Shown: positions 1 to 7,818 of the stretch, piece by piece
Layout of the letters: each line of letters starts with the position of its first letter
Numbering within the stretch: the first letter of the stretch is position 1
NCBI GenBank assembly: GCA_947499155.1
Contig: CANMND010000004.1
Coordinates: 1 to 64,000 of the forward strand
Reading direction: 5' to 3'
DNA from: an uncultured Sphingomonadales bacterium
GTDB taxonomy: Bacteria; Pseudomonadota; Alphaproteobacteria; Sphingomonadales; Rhodothalassiaceae
DNA: 64,000 nucleotides
Notes under the pieces: model-generated
What the model saw: the letters and a program-made list of their open reading frames with translations, nothing else
Databases searched by the model: none
Told to the model about the DNA's origin: nothing
Program-made: the position numbers and the translations under genes

Positions 1-2
1 CT

Positions 3-245
3 TCTAGAATTCTTCATGATTTACATATATCTGGCGATGATGCTTTTGATCTTTTAGAAGGGATTAATAAAATATATGATGTTGATTGGGAGTGTTTTGA
101 GTTCAATGACTACTTTCCGTTTGAAGGGGAAGACTCGTTTATTCCGTGGGGAAGAATATTTCGTAATTGGTATAAAAAATACAAGATATTAACAATTGAT
201 GATCTTGTTGCTACTGTAAAGAATGGTCGCTGGTCAGATCATTAG
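3..245 (+). CDS. DUF1493-like small acidic protein, 3' part (likely immunity gene of an upstream RHS cassette)
   Basis: The open frame enters from the left edge and stops with TAG at 243-245, so the N-terminus is missing. About 80 residues are visible, with the spaced motifs ISGDDAFDLLE, YFPFEGED and LTIDDL followed by a terminal NGRWSDH. This is the pattern of the DUF1493 family, small acyl-carrier-like proteins often found beside RHS and other polymorphic toxins. The coding stretch is AT-rich, unlike the RHS core that follows it directly. Its position, just before a truncated RHS core, matches the immunity slot of the other cassettes. It is the only immunity candidate here with no visible export signal, though its N-terminus cannot be seen. 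Role as immunity protein is inferred. Confidence 0.6.
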   Translation, partial: SRILHDLHISGDDAFDLLEGINKIYDVDWECFEFNDYFPFEGEDSFIPWGRIFRNWYKKYKILTIDDLVATVKNGRWSDH

Positions 246-311
246 ACTATATACTTTGGCGAGACCGCCAACTGGTCCGGCAGCCGCTTCCGCTATACCG
301 GCCAGATCGTT

Positions 312-1124
312 TTGCCGGAAGTGGAGCTCTACCACTACAAGGCCCGCGCCTACTCACCAACCCTCGCCCGCTTCCTGCAACCGGACCCAATCGGCCTCGC
401 CGGAGGCTCCAACCTCTACGCCTACGCCAACAACGACCCGATCAACATGAGCGACCCAACGGGATTGGCACCGGACCACGTGATTGTGGTGACGGGCAGT
501 CGTATCGTCCAGAATCAAATGTTGTCCTGGCTTGATTTTGGTTATTCATCGGGCAGCGGCAGTGGAGGTGGTGGTGGCTTCGGCAATGCTGGCGGCGGCG
601 GACCCGCTGCTCTGCCGAACCCAGGAGTGGGTGAAGGGGGTGAGGAGGATATCTGTGTAGTTGATAATGCGGTGCCGCTTTCTGGTCGAATGGGAAAGCT
701 GAGCCGCTACCTGCATGGTCAGTTTGATACGTTTGGCGAGGCTGTCCGTATGGCCGCATTTAGAGTTATGGATAGGCAGACTATAGCTCGAAGACGCGAG
801 TCCAAGCATGGCCTAATAACCATAGATACAACCTCTCCATATGGTGCTGAGGTAACAAGTGGTTTTCTATCAGGATTCTCAACTTCAGGTGCATGGAGAG
901 AGTTCGGTCGTGGCGCACCACTTAGCGGTGGAACCTTTGATACTCTGGTAATTGGATTGCCATCTAAGTACTCTAATATGCTTCGTCTAAACCCGGTTGA
1001 TTTTGTTCTGAAGGGGGGCGCTAGGAATGTATTTGTCGTCACAAAGGGCGAGAATAATTCGTTCATAATTAGAGGTAATTCAGCGAATGCTGACCGAGTG
1101 CCGTGCCCGGGGAAAACGCAGTAA
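312..1124 (+). CDS. Displaced RHS C-terminal cassette 1: core end plus unrecognised toxin tip (family A)
   Basis: The frame is open from 246 with no start codon before TTG 312; RHS homology begins near 257. The first ~55 residues are the RHS core end (EVELYHYKARAYSP, FLQPDP, NNDPINMSDPTGL). An IVVTGSR motif and a glycine-rich linker follow. The tip of roughly 165 residues starts near DICVVDNAV. It has GEAVRMAAFRV near its start, DFVLKGG followed by NVFVVTKG near its end, and a terminal VPCPGKTQ. The tip of the cassette at 6253 shows the same spaced pattern, and their downstream genes are also related. A degenerate JAB/DUF4329-like fold is possible but not shown. Without a promoter, N-terminus or full core, it is probably a silent tip reservoir. 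Confidence 0.7.
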   Translation: MPEVELYHYKARAYSPTLARFLQPDPIGLAGGSNLYAYANNDPINMSDPTGLAPDHVIVVTGSRIVQNQMLSWLDFGYSSGSGSGGGGGFGNAGGGGPAALPNPGVGEGGEEDICVVDNAVPLSGRMGKLSRYLHGQFDTFGEAVRMAAFRVMDRQTIARRRESKHGLITIDTTSPYGAEVTSGFLSGFSTSGAWREFGRGAPLSGGTFDTLVIGLPSKYSNMLRLNPVDFVLKGGARNVFVVTKGENNSFIIRGNSANADRVPCPGKTQ

Positions 1125-1666
1125 TGTTTAAAAGATACATAAAGTGGCTGGTGATTTCGTTGTCATTGATTGTTGTAGGAATAATATTAATTCCTTTTGT
1201 GGATCATATTATTGGTCATGTTAATAATGGTCGACAGGTAGAGCCAACTCCTGTCTCGCTTTTGCGCATTATTTCAGACCCAAGAAATTTTGATGGAGTA
1301 GAAGTTATTACAGAAGGGTTTATGAAGCTATCAGACGAATCTTTAGGTAATAGACTTTATATTGATGAAAATTCTGCTAAAAATTATATGACTTATAATT
1401 CAATTATTATCAGCCCAAATTACTCTGATAAGTCATTACGCGGCTATAACAAGAAGTATAATACATTAAAAATGTACGATAGAAGTTATGTTTATATGAA
1501 GGGTCAATTTGAACTTCAGAAATATGATGTGGAGGATAGAGTAATAGATTTGATGGTATTACGAGTAGACTATTACGGTAGCTGTTTTTCTGATCCGGAA
1601 GTCGAGCCAAATATTGAGTTATGTGGACCGTTGGTTACAATTCCCGAACGGCCAACTCAAAACTAA
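1124..1666 (+). CDS. Putative immunity protein for cassette 1, N-terminal membrane anchor
   Basis: ATG at 1124 overlaps the cassette stop by one base (TAATG), so the two genes are translationally coupled; a GTG at 1103 lies inside the toxin frame and is less likely. The protein has about 180 residues. It starts with a basic stretch, then one hydrophobic helix (WLVISLSLIVVGIILIPF), and a soluble remainder likely in the periplasm. Motifs SDPRNFDGVEV, RLYIDEN and SIIIS match DPHLYDGANVEV, YLYLTKD and SIIIS in the gene at 7376, so both belong to one family. The gene is strongly AT-rich compared with the core. Immunity role is inferred from position and pairing. Confidence 0.7.
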   Translation: MFKRYIKWLVISLSLIVVGIILIPFVDHIIGHVNNGRQVEPTPVSLLRIISDPRNFDGVEVITEGFMKLSDESLGNRLYIDENSAKNYMTYNSIIISPNYSDKSLRGYNKKYNTLKMYDRSYVYMKGQFELQKYDVEDRVIDLMVLRVDYYGSCFSDPEVEPNIELCGPLVTIPERPTQN

Positions 1667-1764
1667 TTTATACAAATACTTACATAGTCACAAGATGAAC
1701 TCATACTTTCAGTGTCCGCGTCACAGCCATTCGTGAGAACGGGGCGGGGTCCGGGATCGGGGTT

Positions 1765-3198
1765 TTGGCGAGCTACCGCTATGACGAGCGCGGTCGCCGG
1801 GCGGAGCTGACGCGTGGCAATGGCACGGTTACCGGTTACGCCTATGATGCGGTGTCGCGTCTGGCTTCGCTCACCCAGAACCTTGCGGGCACGGGGCAGG
1901 ACTATAGCGTTGGCTTTGACTATTCCCCGGCCTCACAGATCATCAGCCGCACCCAGGACAACAGCAGCTATGCCTGGGCGGCCCCTGCGCCGGGCACCAA
2001 AACCTCCAGTCACAACGACCTCAACCAGACCACCGCCGATGCAGGGACGGCGCTGACCTATAACGGCAATGGCAATTTGGCGTCCCAAGGCTCGGTCAGC
2101 TACGGCTATGATGTTGAAAACCGCCTGACACAGGTCTCGGGCAGCATGAGCTTGAGCCTTGCCTATGACCCGCTGGGGCGGCTGGCGAAGACGACGGTCG
2201 GGGCGGCGGTGACGGCGTTTTTGTATGACGGGGCGGATCTGGTGGCGGAATATAACAGTGCGGGCACGCTGGTCCGCCGTTATGTTCACGGCCCGGCGGT
2301 GGACGAGCCTCTGGTCTGGTATGAGGGCAGCGGTACCACGGACCGGCGCTGGCTCCATGCCGACGAGCGTGGCTCGGTGGTGGCGGTGAGCAATAGCAGC
2401 GGCGCCTCGATCGCCACCTACAGCTATGGACCTTATGGCGAGACCGCCAACTGGTCCGGCAGCCGCTTCCGCTATACCGGCCAGATCGTTTTGCCGGAAG
2501 TGGAGCTCTACCACTACAAGGCCCGCGCCTATTCCCCAACGCTGGCCCGCTTCCTGCAACCGGACCCCATAGGCCTCGCCGGAGGCCCCAACCTCTACGC
2601 CTACGCCAACAACGACCCGATTAATATGAGTGATCCGACGGGGTTGGTGCCGGATTACGAGATTGTGGTGACGGGGAGCCGTACCACCTCGAACCGAAGG
2701 TTCTCTTCGGAGCGGCTTGGCTCCACATCAGGAAGCAGCTATGGCGGTCGTGCTGGAGGTGGCGGCGGCGGGGCCGGTGATATGAGGCTCTGTGTTCCGC
2801 AAAAGCCGATTCCGAACGGATGTGGTGCTGAGGGAGGGATTAAATTTCCCGATGAAATAGGTAATTTTGATTTTAAAGCAGCATGTGACGCGCATGATGT
2901 GTGTTTCGGGACGCAAGAGGCTGACTTTGCACAGTGTAATGCCCAATTCTCAGAAGACCTTAATCAGGCTGTAATGAATGGAATTAAGGATTCAAATGAT
3001 TATATGAGGAATAGTAAGGTGATTGACGTTTTGGAATTTATATCTCCATTACCAGACGGCTTTGTTGAGACCACTACTATCATATTGAATGCGGCTAGTG
3101 GATATTCTGTGGCCCAGCTTTACGATACTGCTGTGCGGGTATTTGGAAAGAATGCATTTGATAAAGCGCAGTCAAAAAATATGTGTCCTTCTAAATAG
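1765..3198 (+). CDS. Displaced RHS C-terminal cassette 2 with phospholipase A2-like toxin tip
   Basis: RHS homology starts at 1717, in frame with the first usable codon TTG 1765; the open frame begins at 1699 and has no ATG upstream. Residues 1 to ~290 are RHS/YD repeats and the core end. An EIVVTGSR motif and a serine/glycine linker follow. The tip, about 145 residues, has NGCG, then FDFKAACDAHDVCFGT, then a second conserved block ending QCNAQFSEDL. CDAHDVC is the phospholipase A2 catalytic His-Asp pair with its flanking cysteines, and the later Cys-Asn block fits the same superfamily. The substrate would be glycerophospholipids. The partner at 3211 is a membrane protein, consistent with a membrane-attacking toxin. 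The unit at 9533 carries a closely related tip. Confidence 0.82.
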   Translation: MASYRYDERGRRAELTRGNGTVTGYAYDAVSRLASLTQNLAGTGQDYSVGFDYSPASQIISRTQDNSSYAWAAPAPGTKTSSHNDLNQTTADAGTALTYNGNGNLASQGSVSYGYDVENRLTQVSGSMSLSLAYDPLGRLAKTTVGAAVTAFLYDGADLVAEYNSAGTLVRRYVHGPAVDEPLVWYEGSGTTDRRWLHADERGSVVAVSNSSGASIATYSYGPYGETANWSGSRFRYTGQIVLPEVELYHYKARAYSPTLARFLQPDPIGLAGGPNLYAYANNDPINMSDPTGLVPDYEIVVTGSRTTSNRRFSSERLGSTSGSSYGGRAGGGGGGAGDMRLCVPQKPIPNGCGAEGGIKFPDEIGNFDFKAACDAHDVCFGTQEADFAQCNAQFSEDLNQAVMNGIKDSNDYMRNSKVIDVLEFISPLPDGFVETTTIILNAASGYSVAQLYDTAVRVFGKNAFDKAQSKNMCPSK

Positions 3199-3210
3199 GG
3201 TATTTACTAT

Positions 3211-3573
3211 ATGATATATTATGTAATGATAATATCGACGATAATTGGGTTATTATTCAGATATAAAAATGTTTTTATTAATATAAAATATAGCACATTA
3301 CTATCTGTCATTATATTAATAGCAGCAAACATCATTATATTATTCAATATTGGTTATCTGGATCCATTCTTCTTCCTAGCAACGCTATATATATCATCTA
3401 TACCATTATTAGTTTTCTTAGTTATTAATTTATCTTTATATTTTGTATCTAACAATACAAATGTATTTTATAAAAGTATCAAGATATTTATATTTAGTTT
3501 TATATTTCAGATAATAATATTGTTTGTATTGTATATCGTATTAATAGCTATATTCATAATCTTTAATATATAA
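3211..3573 (+). CDS. Putative multi-pass membrane immunity protein (PLA2 partner)
   Basis: This 120-residue protein starts 12 bases after the PLA2-like tip. It is almost entirely hydrophobic, with four likely membrane helices: near residues 1-16, 28-48, 53-78 and 88-118. The motif NIGYLDPFF, then ATLYISSIPLLVFL, is nearly repeated as NIGYIDPFY and ATIYASPIPLILFL in the protein at 10407, which also follows a PLA2-like tip. Base composition is extremely AT-rich. An integral membrane inhibitor fits a toxin that hydrolyses phospholipids, but inhibition is inferred only from the repeated pairing. Confidence 0.72.
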   Translation: MIYYVMIISTIIGLLFRYKNVFINIKYSTLLSVIILIAANIIILFNIGYLDPFFFLATLYISSIPLLVFLVINLSLYFVSNNTNVFYKSIKIFIFSFIFQIIILFVLYIVLIAIFIIFNI

Positions 3574-3788
3574 TAAAAAAGATAACGTCTCCTGTTTTTG
3601 AAGTTTATTAATGTAATTAAGCAAGACTTGTACCGGGCACCAAAACCTCCAGTCACAATGATCTCAACCAGACCACCGCCGATGCAGGGACGGCGCTGAC
3701 CTATAACGACAATGGCAATCTGGCATCCCGCGGCTCGGTCAGTTACGGCTATGACGTTGAAAACCGCCTGACACAGGTCTCGGGCAGC

Positions 3789-4892
3789 ATGAGCCTGAGT
3801 CTTGCCTATGATCCGCTGGGGCGGCTGGCGAAGACGACGGTCGGGACGGCGGTGACGGCGTTTTTGTATGACGGGGCGGATCTGGTGGCGGAATATAACA
3901 GTACCGGCACGCTGGTCCGCCGCTATGTTCACGGCTCGGCGGTGGATGAGCCTCTGGTCTGGTATGAGGGCAGCGGTACCACGGACCGGCGCTGGCTCCA
4001 TGCCGATGAGCGCGGCTCGGTGGTGGCGGTGAGCAATAGCAGCGGCGCCTCGATCGCTACCTACAGCTACGGCCCCTATGGCGAGACCGCCAACTGGTCC
4101 GGCAGCCGCTTTCGCTATACCGGCCAGATCGTTTTGCCGGAAGTGGAGCTTTATCACTACAAGGCCCGCGCCTATTCCCCAACCCTGGCCCGCTTCCTGC
4201 AGCCGGACCCCATCGGCCTTGAAGGAGGCCTAAACCTCTACGCCTACGCCAACAACGACCCGATTAATATGAGTGATCCGACGGGGCTGGCGCCGGACCA
4301 CGTGATTGTGGTGACGGGGAGACGTATCGTCCAGAATCAAATGTTGTCCTGGCTTGATTTTGGTTATTCATCGGGCAGCGGCAGTGGAGGTGGTGGTGGT
4401 GGCTTCGGCAATGCTGGCGGCGGCGGACCCATTGCTTTGCCCGATCCGGTGCCAGTTGTAGGGGCTGAGGAAGGGAAGCAATGCTATGGAGCACCGTTAG
4501 CGCCCGATACTGACAAGACGCATGATGAGTTAATGGATATGGCACGTGCAAATGGAGAAACAGCCGCTTCACACAAATGGCATCTGGTGAAATTATTTTG
4601 GTTTCGCTCGCAGGTTCGGAATGGTGGGCCATGGGACTATAAACAGCTTGATCCCGGATTTGAGGATTTTGGAAATTATAATTATGGCTATACTGGCACG
4701 GCCTTAGGACTTCCTTCTGGTTTTCTGTTGCGACAGGCTGGCAGAGCACAAAAATCTGCAGGCACATCACTGCCCGAATGGGGTAATCCGGGGCCTTTAG
4801 GGCTTTTTGGTGGGTCTGGGTCTTTTGGAGACGATCCACATGATCAAATAATGATCAGACGTGGGATCTCTGACAGAAAGAATAGGTGCTAA
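3789..4892 (+). CDS. Displaced RHS C-terminal cassette 3 with polymorphic toxin type 44 (Ntox44-like) tip
   Basis: Core homology starts at 3633 (open frame from 3621); the first ATG is 3789. About 165 residues of RHS core lead to IVVTGRR, a glycine-rich linker and a tip of roughly 130 residues. The tip has WFRSQVRNGGPWDYKQ, then EDFGNYNYGYTGTALG, LLRQAGRAQKSAG and FGDDPHDQIMIRRG. This series of Trp-Asp, Asn-Tyr-Gly and DDP..DQ blocks is the pattern of polymorphic toxin type 44. The biochemical activity is not stated here because it cannot be read from the sequence. The gene ends two bases before the start of a lipoprotein gene, the likely immunity partner. Confidence 0.8.
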   Translation: MSLSLAYDPLGRLAKTTVGTAVTAFLYDGADLVAEYNSTGTLVRRYVHGSAVDEPLVWYEGSGTTDRRWLHADERGSVVAVSNSSGASIATYSYGPYGETANWSGSRFRYTGQIVLPEVELYHYKARAYSPTLARFLQPDPIGLEGGLNLYAYANNDPINMSDPTGLAPDHVIVVTGRRIVQNQMLSWLDFGYSSGSGSGGGGGGFGNAGGGGPIALPDPVPVVGAEEGKQCYGAPLAPDTDKTHDELMDMARANGETAASHKWHLVKLFWFRSQVRNGGPWDYKQLDPGFEDFGNYNYGYTGTALGLPSGFLLRQAGRAQKSAGTSLPEWGNPGPLGLFGGSGSFGDDPHDQIMIRRGISDRKNRC

Positions 4893-4893
4893 T

Positions 4894-5256
4894 ATGCATA
4901 ACATTATTACGGTTATTCTTTTGGTGGGGATATTTGTATCTTATGGTTGCCAGCCCTCATGTGAAAACGAGCTTATAGGGTCTTATCCCAGTCCAAACGG
5001 GGAAATGGCAGCCGTCACATTCTCCAGGAATTGTGGGGCAACAACTGGGAGTAATCTTCAGATATCTGTCATTAAAAAAGGTCAGTCTTATACAGACGCT
5101 GGCAATGTTTTAATAATGGATCAAGTTTCTATAGACGTGAATATTTATAAACCCATATGGAAAGATAATAATTTGTTATTATTAGAAATACCAGAAGGGG
5201 CGCGGGTTTTTAGTCAAAACCATGAAGTTGCGAGCGTACGCATCGATTATCGATAG
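4894..5256 (+). CDS. Putative lipoprotein immunity partner of the Ntox44-like tip
   Basis: ATG 4894 starts one base after the TAA of the cassette; the longer GTG frame from 4861 is inside the toxin. The 120-residue product begins with a short hydrophobic signal ending in a lipobox-like VSYGC, so it is probably a lipoprotein. The mature part has SYPSPNGEMAAV and the RNCGATTG motif seen in several small toxin-partner proteins (DUF5412-like pattern). The gene at 5616 has the corresponding SPDGYYTAEL and GSCCSAS, also after an Ntox44-like sequence. AT-rich. Immunity function is inferred from position. Confidence 0.68.
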   Translation: MHNIITVILLVGIFVSYGCQPSCENELIGSYPSPNGEMAAVTFSRNCGATTGSNLQISVIKKGQSYTDAGNVLIMDQVSIDVNIYKPIWKDNNLLLLEIPEGARVFSQNHEVASVRIDYR

Positions 5257-5347
5257 TTTCACACTCATAAGTGTCTGTATGCACAACGAGATTATTGGTT
5301 AGAACCGTTGACGGTGTGCCGCCGATGTCACCTATAAATACGACCTG

Positions 5348-5596
5348 TTGGGTCGGATGACCGAGGTGCGCTACACCGCCTCAGGTGAAAAGGTGACGAC
5401 AAGCCATGACAAGGCCTCTGGAAATAAACTTTATCCTGATGGGCAGGATTATGGGAATTTTCATTATGGTGCTATATCGATAGCTATGGGCTTCAGCCGA
5501 TTTATTTCTGATTTAGGCGCAGATGTATATTCTCTTTGGAAGAATCAAACGCTGAAAAATGAAGATAAACAGATTCACTTAGGGAAAAATATGTAA
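5348..5596 (+). pseudogene. Broken RHS/Ntox44 cassette remnant
   Basis: The open frame runs from 5312 and core homology starts near 5318, with TTG 5348 the first start-like codon. Only about 34 codons of an early part of the RHS core remain (KYDLLGRMTEVRY, TTSHDKAS). The frame then passes, at about 5419, into a non-core sequence with DGQDYGNFHYGA and MGFSRF. This matches the EDFGNYNYGY segment and following residues of the Ntox44 tip at 3789, but the tip's first half and its DDP..DQ end are missing. It therefore looks like a deletion that joined core to the middle of a second Ntox44 tip. Its downstream lipoprotein gene is intact. Confidence 0.65.
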
Positions 5597-5615
5597 TTAT
5601 GAAGTGTGATCAGCA

Positions 5616-6053
5616 ATGAGATATATTAAATTAAGAATAATTGTATCACTGGTAATCACATTGCTTGTAGTTAGCTGTTTTCCATTGAGCGTGAAGATTT
5701 TAGAATTAGACTCTCCAGATGGCTATTATACTGCAGAACTATCTATTAAAGACCGTGGAAGCTGTTGCAGTGCTTCTGCCTCCATTACATTATATGATAA
5801 TCAAGACCGAATTGGTGAATCTGAATTACTCATTTTTGAAGGCGTGGGCGGATGGCCTATTGAGCTCCATTGGATAGGACCTAGGGAGATGGTCTTGGAA
5901 TTTTGTGATGCTCATAATTATAAGGTCAGAAGCGGCATCTTTGAGAGCAAGGAAATCGATAAAAGTAATCTCATATCCAGAATAAAGATACAAATTGTAA
6001 CATTGCCGAATGTAGTGATTGGTGAACAAATATACTGTAGTAAGAATTTATAA
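5616..6053 (+). CDS. Putative lipoprotein immunity partner of the broken Ntox44 cassette
   Basis: The 145-residue product starts with a basic stretch and a hydrophobic signal, ending in a lipobox-like LVVSC near residue 21. The mature part shows LDSPDGYYTAELS and a double cysteine (GSCCSAS), matching the layout of the lipoprotein at 4894 (SPNGEMAAV, NCGATTG). This suggests one immunity family kept after its toxin was truncated. The gene is AT-rich, starts 19 bases after the remnant, and ends about 44 bases before the next core copy. Confidence 0.6.
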   Translation: MRYIKLRIIVSLVITLLVVSCFPLSVKILELDSPDGYYTAELSIKDRGSCCSASASITLYDNQDRIGESELLIFEGVGGWPIELHWIGPREMVLEFCDAHNYKVRSGIFESKEIDKSNLISRIKIQIVTLPNVVIGEQIYCSKNL

Positions 6054-6252
6054 AATGTAATAGTCAAGAATACAATTTACTTGCCAAAGTGATTATCCGG
6101 GCACCAAAACCTCCAGTCACAACGACCTCAATCAGACCACCGCCGATGCAGGGACGGCGCTGACCTATAACGACAATGGCAATCTGGCGTCTCGTGGTTC
6201 GGTCAGCTACGGCTATGATGTTGAGAACCGCCTGACACAGGTCTCGGGCAGC

Positions 6253-7371
6253 ATGAGCTTGAGCCTTGCCTATGATCCGCTGGGGCGGCTGGCGAAGACG
6301 ACGGTCGGAGCGGCGGTGACGGCGTTTTTGTATGACGGGGCGGATCTGGTGGCGGAGTATAACAGTGCGGGCGCGCTGGTCCGCCGTTACGTTCATGGCC
6401 CGGCGGTGGATGAGCCTCTGGTCTGGTATGAGGGCAGCGGCACCACGGACCGGCGCTGGCTCCATGCCGATGAGCGCGGCTCGGTGGTGGCGGTGAGCAA
6501 TAGCAGCGGCGCCTCGATCGCTACCTACAGCTATGGCCCCTATGGCGAGACCACCAACTGGTCCGGCAGCCGTTTCCGCTATACCGGCCAGATCACCCTG
6601 CCGGAGGTTCAGCTCTACCACTACAAGGCCCGCGCCTACTCCCCAACCCTCGCCCGCTTCCTGCAGCCGGACCCCATAGGCCTTTCAGGCGGCCTAAACC
6701 TCTACGCCTACGCCAACAACGACCCGATTAATATGAGTGATCCGACGGGGCTGGCGCCGGACCACGTGATTGTGGTGACGGGACGGCGGACCACCCTGAA
6801 TCAAATGTTCTTTCGGAATGATTTTGGTTATTCATCGGGCAGTGGAGGTGGTGGCTTCGGCAACGCTGGCGGCGGCGGACCCATTGCTTTGCCTGATCCG
6901 GGAGTGGATGGGGAAGGTCCATGTGGAATTTCACCTCTTTTGGCAAACAAGCAAAATCGGGCAGTGGTGTTTGAGGCTATCCACCGAGCTGCTCGGGAGG
7001 TTCGGTTGAGAAAAGAATGGGGAGGTGGAAACACCACAATTGGAGCGGCGATTGTCGGAAACCGCAATGACGGGCTATCGGTTGGTGAAGTGAGCGAGAA
7101 TGTCGTTCGTGGGCTACAGCAAGGTTCGGGAAATTTCTTACTCGGCTGTTTTGCAGGATGTTTGGCACCGCTGGAAAATGCCCAAGGCATTGCAATAGCC
7201 CTGCCCGTCTTCCAGACGCAAGAATTTATTGCCGGTCCAACTTTAAGAAAATTAGATTGGGTGGCTGAAAGTCTAGGGATTCCGATTTTTGTTTTTTCGC
7301 CAAGGGACCAGACTATAACCCTGCTTGAAAGTGGCTCTGAACCAAAAACAGTCAACTGTCCGTGGGAGTAA
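6253..7371 (+). CDS. Displaced RHS C-terminal cassette 4: unrecognised toxin tip (family A)
   Basis: Core homology begins at 6097, at exactly the same core position as cassette 3; the first ATG is 6253. About 165 core residues lead to IVVTGRR, a glycine-rich linker and a ~150-residue tip. The tip starts with FEAIHRAAREV and ends with LDWVAESLGIP, IFVFSPRDQTI and VNCPWE. This mirrors EAVRMAAFRV, DFVLKGG, NVFVVTKG and VPCPG in cassette 1, although most of the remaining sequence differs. Their partners (1124 and 7376) are related too, which supports a shared toxin family. No catalytic motif is recognised. Confidence 0.7.
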   Translation: MSLSLAYDPLGRLAKTTVGAAVTAFLYDGADLVAEYNSAGALVRRYVHGPAVDEPLVWYEGSGTTDRRWLHADERGSVVAVSNSSGASIATYSYGPYGETTNWSGSRFRYTGQITLPEVQLYHYKARAYSPTLARFLQPDPIGLSGGLNLYAYANNDPINMSDPTGLAPDHVIVVTGRRTTLNQMFFRNDFGYSSGSGGGGFGNAGGGGPIALPDPGVDGEGPCGISPLLANKQNRAVVFEAIHRAAREVRLRKEWGGGNTTIGAAIVGNRNDGLSVGEVSENVVRGLQQGSGNFLLGCFAGCLAPLENAQGIAIALPVFQTQEFIAGPTLRKLDWVAESLGIPIFVFSPRDQTITLLESGSEPKTVNCPWE

Positions 7372-7375
7372 ACAT

Positions 7376-7774
7376 ATGTCGAGAGTCGTAATTATCTTTG
7401 TCATAATATTCTTTCTGTCGCCAATCGGCGCCCTTGACGCCAAAAAGCCAAGTGTCATTGTCGTACCCTTAGTGAAACTTCTTGTAGACCCTCACCTATA
7501 TGATGGGGCTAACGTTGAGGTAATGGGATATATAGATGGTGGAATATATCTTTATTTAACAAAAGATCATGCAGATAATTTCGATTATTTATCATCAATT
7601 ATAATTAGCGATACAGATAATGGTGATATAATTTTATCTGACTGCCTACCCGGATACGTTAAAATAAGGGGGCTATTTGCAAGAACAAAAGATTATAATT
7701 ATATAATCAAGGATGTAACTGGTTTATATAAGCCGGGTTTTGGCCCTTGCTGGGTTAAGCCCGATGATGAGTAA
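7376..7774 (+). CDS. Putative exported immunity protein for cassette 4
   Basis: ATG 7376 lies four bases after the cassette stop, with GGAG at 7364-7367 as ribosome-binding site; an in-frame upstream start at 7325 lies inside the toxin. The 132-residue product has a signal peptide (RVVIIFVIIFFLSPIGALDA) and a mature part with DPHLYDGANVEVMGY, YLYLTKDHA and SIIIS. It is related to the immunity candidate at 1124, but has a cleavable-type signal rather than a long anchor. AT-rich. Immunity is inferred. Confidence 0.7.
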   Translation: MSRVVIIFVIIFFLSPIGALDAKKPSVIVVPLVKLLVDPHLYDGANVEVMGYIDGGIYLYLTKDHADNFDYLSSIIISDTDNGDIILSDCLPGYVKIRGLFARTKDYNYIIKDVTGLYKPGFGPCWVKPDDE

Positions 7775-7818
7775 GGGTTAGCGAAGTTCGTCCGATATAT
7801 GACGGGCGGCTGATCGGG

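Noticed and set aside
1933-2559. Long antisense ORF rich in His/Arg within the RHS core, repeated at 3507-4157, 6064-6621 and 7699-8358
   Set aside because: It is the complement of the GC-rich core and recurs only because the core recurs; it has no domain or start site.
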